Shown here piece by piece: positions 59,746 through 64,000 of a stretch of 64,000 bases of DNA (the stretch's first letter is position 1; every line of letters starts with the position of its first letter). Location: contig CM070737.1 of NCBI GenBank assembly GCA_036346245.1, positions 12,805,412-12,869,411 on the forward strand. The letters run 5' to 3'. Position numbers and translations under genes: made by a program. The notes under the pieces are model-generated. The model saw only the letters and a program-made list of their open reading frames with translations. It had not been told where the DNA came from and ran no database searches. Source of the stretch: Bonia amplexicaulis (Eukaryota; Streptophyta; Magnoliopsida; Poales; Poaceae).

Positions 59746-59990
59746 TTTTGCTGCGGCTCATGGTTTTTTTTGTTGTTCGTTAAAGAGAGAATACGGAGTA
59801 ACAGAAATTTACGTGCAGTTTTGGCTGACATAAATAAAATTACTACAGTATGTACCTGACATAAATAAAATTACTACAGTATGTACTACAATTAATTTGT
59901 AAACCCGTATTAAAAAGATATCTCGTTTAAAATCTAGTTAGTATAGAAAAACTAAAAAATAGTTTTTAGGAGATGAAAAGAGATACCCGT
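59746..59990 (+). mobile_element. MITE (GGGCCTGTTT family), adjacent second copy
   Basis: The family body recurs (taacagaaatttacgtgcag, attaaaaagatatct, agtatagaaaaac). A 31-bp tandem duplication lies inside at 59825-59855 and 59856-59886. Confidence 0.65.
59825..59886 (+). repeat. 31-bp tandem duplication inside a MITE
   Basis: Two exact 31-bp units starting ctgacataaataaaattact. A local replication slip in this copy only. Confidence 0.9.
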
Positions 59991-60632
59991 CACACAGACT
60001 TACCCTAGCTAGCTAGTAACCCTGCTCCCTACCAGGTCATCATGCATGATCTGTGACTACTAGATTTATATATGTATCTTAACTCTTGTCAATAGTCAAC
60101 TACTCAACTTAGCCAAGGCTAGTTAACCGAACCTTGAAGCTAATTGTACTGTCATGAATGGATCAATTATACTACTACTACAACATAACTCCAGCTAGCA
60201 AATTTGTCTGGTCAGGAGATACATTTATATAGATTTCAGATTTGAAAAACTTGCATTGATCGGCAATCAGTGAGTGCTATCTGCTGGTGGTGGTAGCTGA
60301 GAATGGCATATCCGTCGGCAGCACGTACGGGCGTTCTGTCGATCCTAAAATTCAACGCCTATCGGCGCACCTTGAATTGCCCATGGCGACGTCGCGACGA
60401 TCTCTCACGGCTTCGCTTACCCACCAAGAGATCGACTGGGGCAGACACGTTAACATGCCCCAAGTTTGCTCTGTGTTAACGAGCAGGAATGATTCGGCCG
60501 TTGGCCTTCCATTTATGTTTCAAGATTCCAGTTCGCGCCAAGTCTTGATTGGGTCCCAGTGAACAGAAGTCTGGAGAACGACTGTGCAGTGCAGTACTAG
60601 TTACTATGCCATCAGATAGAACGTTTGTATAT
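59991..60632. other. intergenic, no recognised gene
   Basis: The 91-codon open frame at 60287-60562 has no family signature. Confidence 0.4.
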
Positions 60633-60870
60633 AGGGCTGTCTGTCAACGGCTACGGCTTATGATTTTTAGTTGAATTTTTTTTATTTTAGCTGTTTACGG
60701 TATAGATTACGGAAAGAGAGATACTCATTTACGATTTTAGATGGTACATATGTTAGACTTTTAACGTGTATATCGTTTAATTTGTAGACTTCATCTTGAG
60801 AAAATACTCCGTTGAAAGTTAGGTACTATAGCAAAGATCAAAAGCCGTCAGTTTCGAAGGAAATACTTTT
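60633..60870 (+). mobile_element. MITE (GGGCCTGTTT family), diverged copy
   Basis: Starts gggctgtctgtcaacggct; shares agattacggaaagaga, gtagacttcatcttgagaaaatactcc and aggtactatagcaaa with the family. Confidence 0.6.
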
Positions 60871-61929
60871 GTATAAACTGTCGCGCTCTAGTTAATTAAG
60901 CGTCAAACCTGGCCACGTGCGATGCGTGCATATATGGTCGTTAACTTCTGATGATGTGCTAATTTACTGCCGGGTCCAGAATAGGAACACTGCAACGTAT
61001 ATAAACCAAGTAAAATTCAAGTACAAGTTACTAGTATGTAGATGTATTTGTGCATCGGGAGCAAACTGTACCACGGATACCGAGGAGATCCTGTTGTCAA
61101 CTGCCCTAAACATTAAGTTTGTTGCAAGAGCGCTGTCAAGATTGGTTGTGTTTCCGACGGTATGGGCTCGGTCAGGCCCGTATCTAGGGCATGTGCGGCA
61201 TGAGCAACCGCACGGAGCCCCCAATAATTAAGGGCCCTATTTTCTACTTAAACCTCCTTCAATTAGTAAATCTTAATCTTGGTATTGATAGTAAAATAAT
61301 AATAATTAACAAGTAAGTGGCCTTTGCATTCACTTCTTCCTGAAAACTCCCACCTATTCACATCCACTTTCTCCGCTTCTCTCTCTTCATTTTCTTGCGC
61401 TAAACTTTTACGGTAAAAATCATCCCTAGGAAAAATATGGGCCCAATTAATATTTTAAAGATTATGAAAACAACTATATTATTTCCCTAATTTAATTGTT
61501 GCATATCGAATTTTGTTGAGTATTCACATGGTTGTTGCATCTGCAAAAGGGATTTTTTTTTTATAAATTGAATTTATTGAAGTCCTACTTGGGTTATACA
61601 ATGGCTCCAAAATTTTTAATGGATTGGAAAAACCCCATGTAACACTTGATATTGATGTTTACTTGAGGGAAGATTAATTACAAAGGCAAATGAAAAAAAA
61701 TCCGAGGAATATTGGACGTATGATGAGTAGAAAGTCCATTTTTACTAGTTTGGAGATTTGTTTTTAGCAAAACATGATCCTTTGTGTCGTAAGAAAAAAA
61801 TATATTACAGTTATAATATTAAGTGAAAATGTTTTTTGTTTGGTACATTTGAAGAACCATATTGAGAATATCCTTGGTTCATGTAGATTGAACAATTGGA
61901 AATCGTGCCGAGTTTATATTTGAGTTTGC
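60871..61929. other. intergenic with a possible truncated hAT end
   Basis: 61174-61235 (caggcccgtatctagggc ... gcacggagccccc) resembles the terminus of Tip100-type hAT elements, but no partner end is visible. The rest is AT-rich without a recognised gene. Confidence 0.35.
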
Positions 61930-63933
61930 AAGTTTCATTCTTACTGTCAGTTTTCAGGCGGTAATACCTGCCTGGGGTTGGTGGTAGTACCATTCTAGTG
62001 TTGGTGGTAGTACATGCAAGGTGGCCGCGGTACTACCGAAAGTGCAGTGCGACCAAATGATAGTTGGCGGTAACTATTTTCTAACAAAGGTCATTTTGGG
62101 CGTGTCTAGACCTGGTGGTACCAAATGGGATCCGCGGTACTACCGAAGAGAGCGGTATGACCGGAATTAGAACGGGGCGGTAGTACCGACTTGGTGCAAG
62201 CGGTCATATCGGCTCACCTGTTACCAGGGTTTGACCGGGTTGTTGGAACAATTTGATCGGTCTATTAATGGCAGTTAGATTGGCTTTGTCTGAGATTATG
62301 CAAAGGGTTTGGATAATGTGAGAATTTGTAATGGGTTGAGTTGTGGAGTCTAAGTCATTGCATTCATGGTGTATGAAGTATGTTTGGACTAACGTGGGTT
62401 ATGTTGTGAAAAAATTGTGCATGAAAATAATTTTGGTATTTGATATGTAGGGTGCTTGGAGACAGCCATGTTCGATGGCGTGGGCCGGGACTAGGCTTAG
62501 GGATAAAGGATGTCCAAGGGAAGGTTCGAGAAATAGTTCATCGATTGGTGTGGTTGGTGCAAGTGAGGTGTGCTCGAGGGAACCAACAAGGAGAGGCTTG
62601 CCGATGCGTGAGCCATTGGTGGACCTATACGTTGCAAGCATGGGAATTGTTTGCAAATAAACAGATGATCACGGGAAGAGGTGAGATCCATAGTCAAGGC
62701 AAAGTCGTTTTGGCGGGGAAGCCAAAATACCAAAAGTGAAAAATGGACCAAAATTGTGGTGCTTGGAGGGTGTTTGGAGAGCAGTTTAGGTCAAGAAATC
62801 GCTAAGGAGGCCAAGTGGATGGAAGTTTACTCCTTAGTGGATTTGGGTTTATGCGCTTTGAAAAGCGTTCATAAGTCATGCGTTGAGTGTAAAACCCAGT
62901 GTCTGGGGTTAACAAGTTTCTCCGGTTATGCTAATGGATAGTATCTATTAGGGTTATATATGGGCTAGTTGTCTCATCTATTTGTAGTGGGTGTGGTCGG
63001 TGACTACGGATGGAGGCTAGAGAGGAAAGCAACCAACACATCTTTTAGGATTTTTGGTGAGTACTCTTGGGAGTGAGAGCTCTATCCTCCATGGTAGAGA
63101 GGCTATAAAATATTTATCTACAAGTTGTAATAGATCAATCATCTTCATCATCCATGGTGTGTTATTGATATTGTTGGTTTTGCACTTATTTTGGTTGGAG
63201 TTTTTGTTCTCCTCTCTTCTCTCTTGATCTTGCTGGTTCCATGAACGTGTAAGAGATGGTAATGCCTCTTGAGGATATATGTCATCCATCTAGGAACTTG
63301 TTGTGTAAGATTTAGGAGTTTGCCCAGTTTGGTTTGATTTTAAGCACTTCTTGTGATATCTTGATCTAAGGGTTCTGATCTTGAATCTTTGAGTGCTCTA
63401 GCTTGCTATGATATGTGAAAACTTATTTAGAGCCATATTAGCCATTCTTAACCCACGAGCAAGTTGTATGACAAGTTTGTGAGTTTTGCCCGATTTTGAT
63501 GCAACCTTATTTGTTTCAAGGAAATATTAGAATTTTGACCAAAATCCATGCAATCCTTCGATGGATTAGGTTGTTGACATTCTTGGCAAGGTATGTGTAA
63601 AGTTTAAGTCATTTGAACTTGTGTTTTGGAGATTGTACTTTTTTCGGGTTAGGCTTGGGTTGGTTTTCTGTTCTATGAATAGAGGTGGTGCAGCCATACC
63701 ACCCTTGGCCTACGGTACTATCGGTCGTCGGATGTACCTGGCATGTAGTACTGGCTCTGAAGTTTGAACTCTGTTTTGCTTTTGCTCTTGTTTGAGTTCT
63801 TTTGGTGGTGGCTTAAATGGATTTTCCTAGCTTCTAATAGCTAGTGGGGTGAAAATTTTGAGATACGATTTAAAAAGCATAAACAATTAAAAGCATCATT
63901 CACCCCTATGTGATTGTTATCTTATGTCCTACA
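61930..63933 (+). mobile_element. LTR-like element, family copy 4
   Basis: It repeats the order of copies 2 and 3: ggtagtac/gcggtactaccg motifs (61980-62200), the tagggtgcttggagac segment (62450), the leader region (62975-63060), a gtaatagatcaatcat block (63125), gagatggtaatgcc...catctagg (63254-63296) and a terminus catcattcacccc...cctaca ending 63933. The CGACCAC minisatellite is absent, but gtagtac motifs recur near 63690. The left boundary is approximate. Confidence 0.6.
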
Positions 63934-64000
63934 ACCTTTTTAAGTATATACGATCTAATTTAAATTTAGCACATGGCCCCTAAAATGCCATGTACGGCTC
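63934..64000. other. right edge, no feature
   Basis: AT-rich flank after the LTR-like terminus; too short to interpret. Confidence 0.3.

Overview
The window is plant nuclear DNA, almost certainly from a grass (Poaceae). Genes are spliced with GT/AG introns, the coding exons are very GC-rich beside AT-rich introns and intergenic DNA, and the space between genes is filled with LTR-retrotransposon pieces, hAT and Mutator-like miniature elements, a TRIM and microsatellites. I see three intact-looking genes, two decayed genes and one retrotransposon coding remnant.

Layout. 1-2498: a Ty3/gypsy-type LTR running in from the left edge. 2818-5330 (+): five-exon AVT6-type vacuolar amino acid transporter. 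6795-9700: a broken Ac-like hAT transposon. 9936-16749 (+): a TOM1-like (TOL, VHS-GAT) gene that is now a pseudogene with frameshifts, a nonsense codon, a lost splice donor and a 3.2-kb insertion in its last exon. 18731-20735 and 24627-26638: a recent direct duplication of about 2 kb. Between these copies lies a structurally complete TRIM retrotransposon (22363-23094) with matching 256-bp LTRs, a tRNA-Met primer site and a perfect 5-bp target duplication. 28235-30140 (+): two-exon nodulin-like/NFD4-type MFS transporter. 31-47 kb: repeats, including three further copies of the LTR family that broke the TOL gene and two Mutator-type MITEs with perfect 9-bp target duplications. 47978-49080 (-): an LBD15-like LOB-domain transcription factor whose start lies in a 14-nt first exon. 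49-58 kb: a duplicated segment, one copy of which carries a 1,032-bp hAT element with an 8-bp target duplication while the other keeps the empty site; a Ty1/copia remnant; and a 283-bp tandem repeat. 58.7-64 kb: MITEs, a long (AT)n tract and a fourth copy of the LTR family.

The genes do not form a pathway; they are independent single-copy plant genes separated by mobile DNA. The main biology visible is mobile-element activity: nested insertions, insertion into a gene, internal copying inside an hAT element, and element-associated segmental duplication. I found no CRISPR array, rRNA gene, or tRNA gene that I could support.
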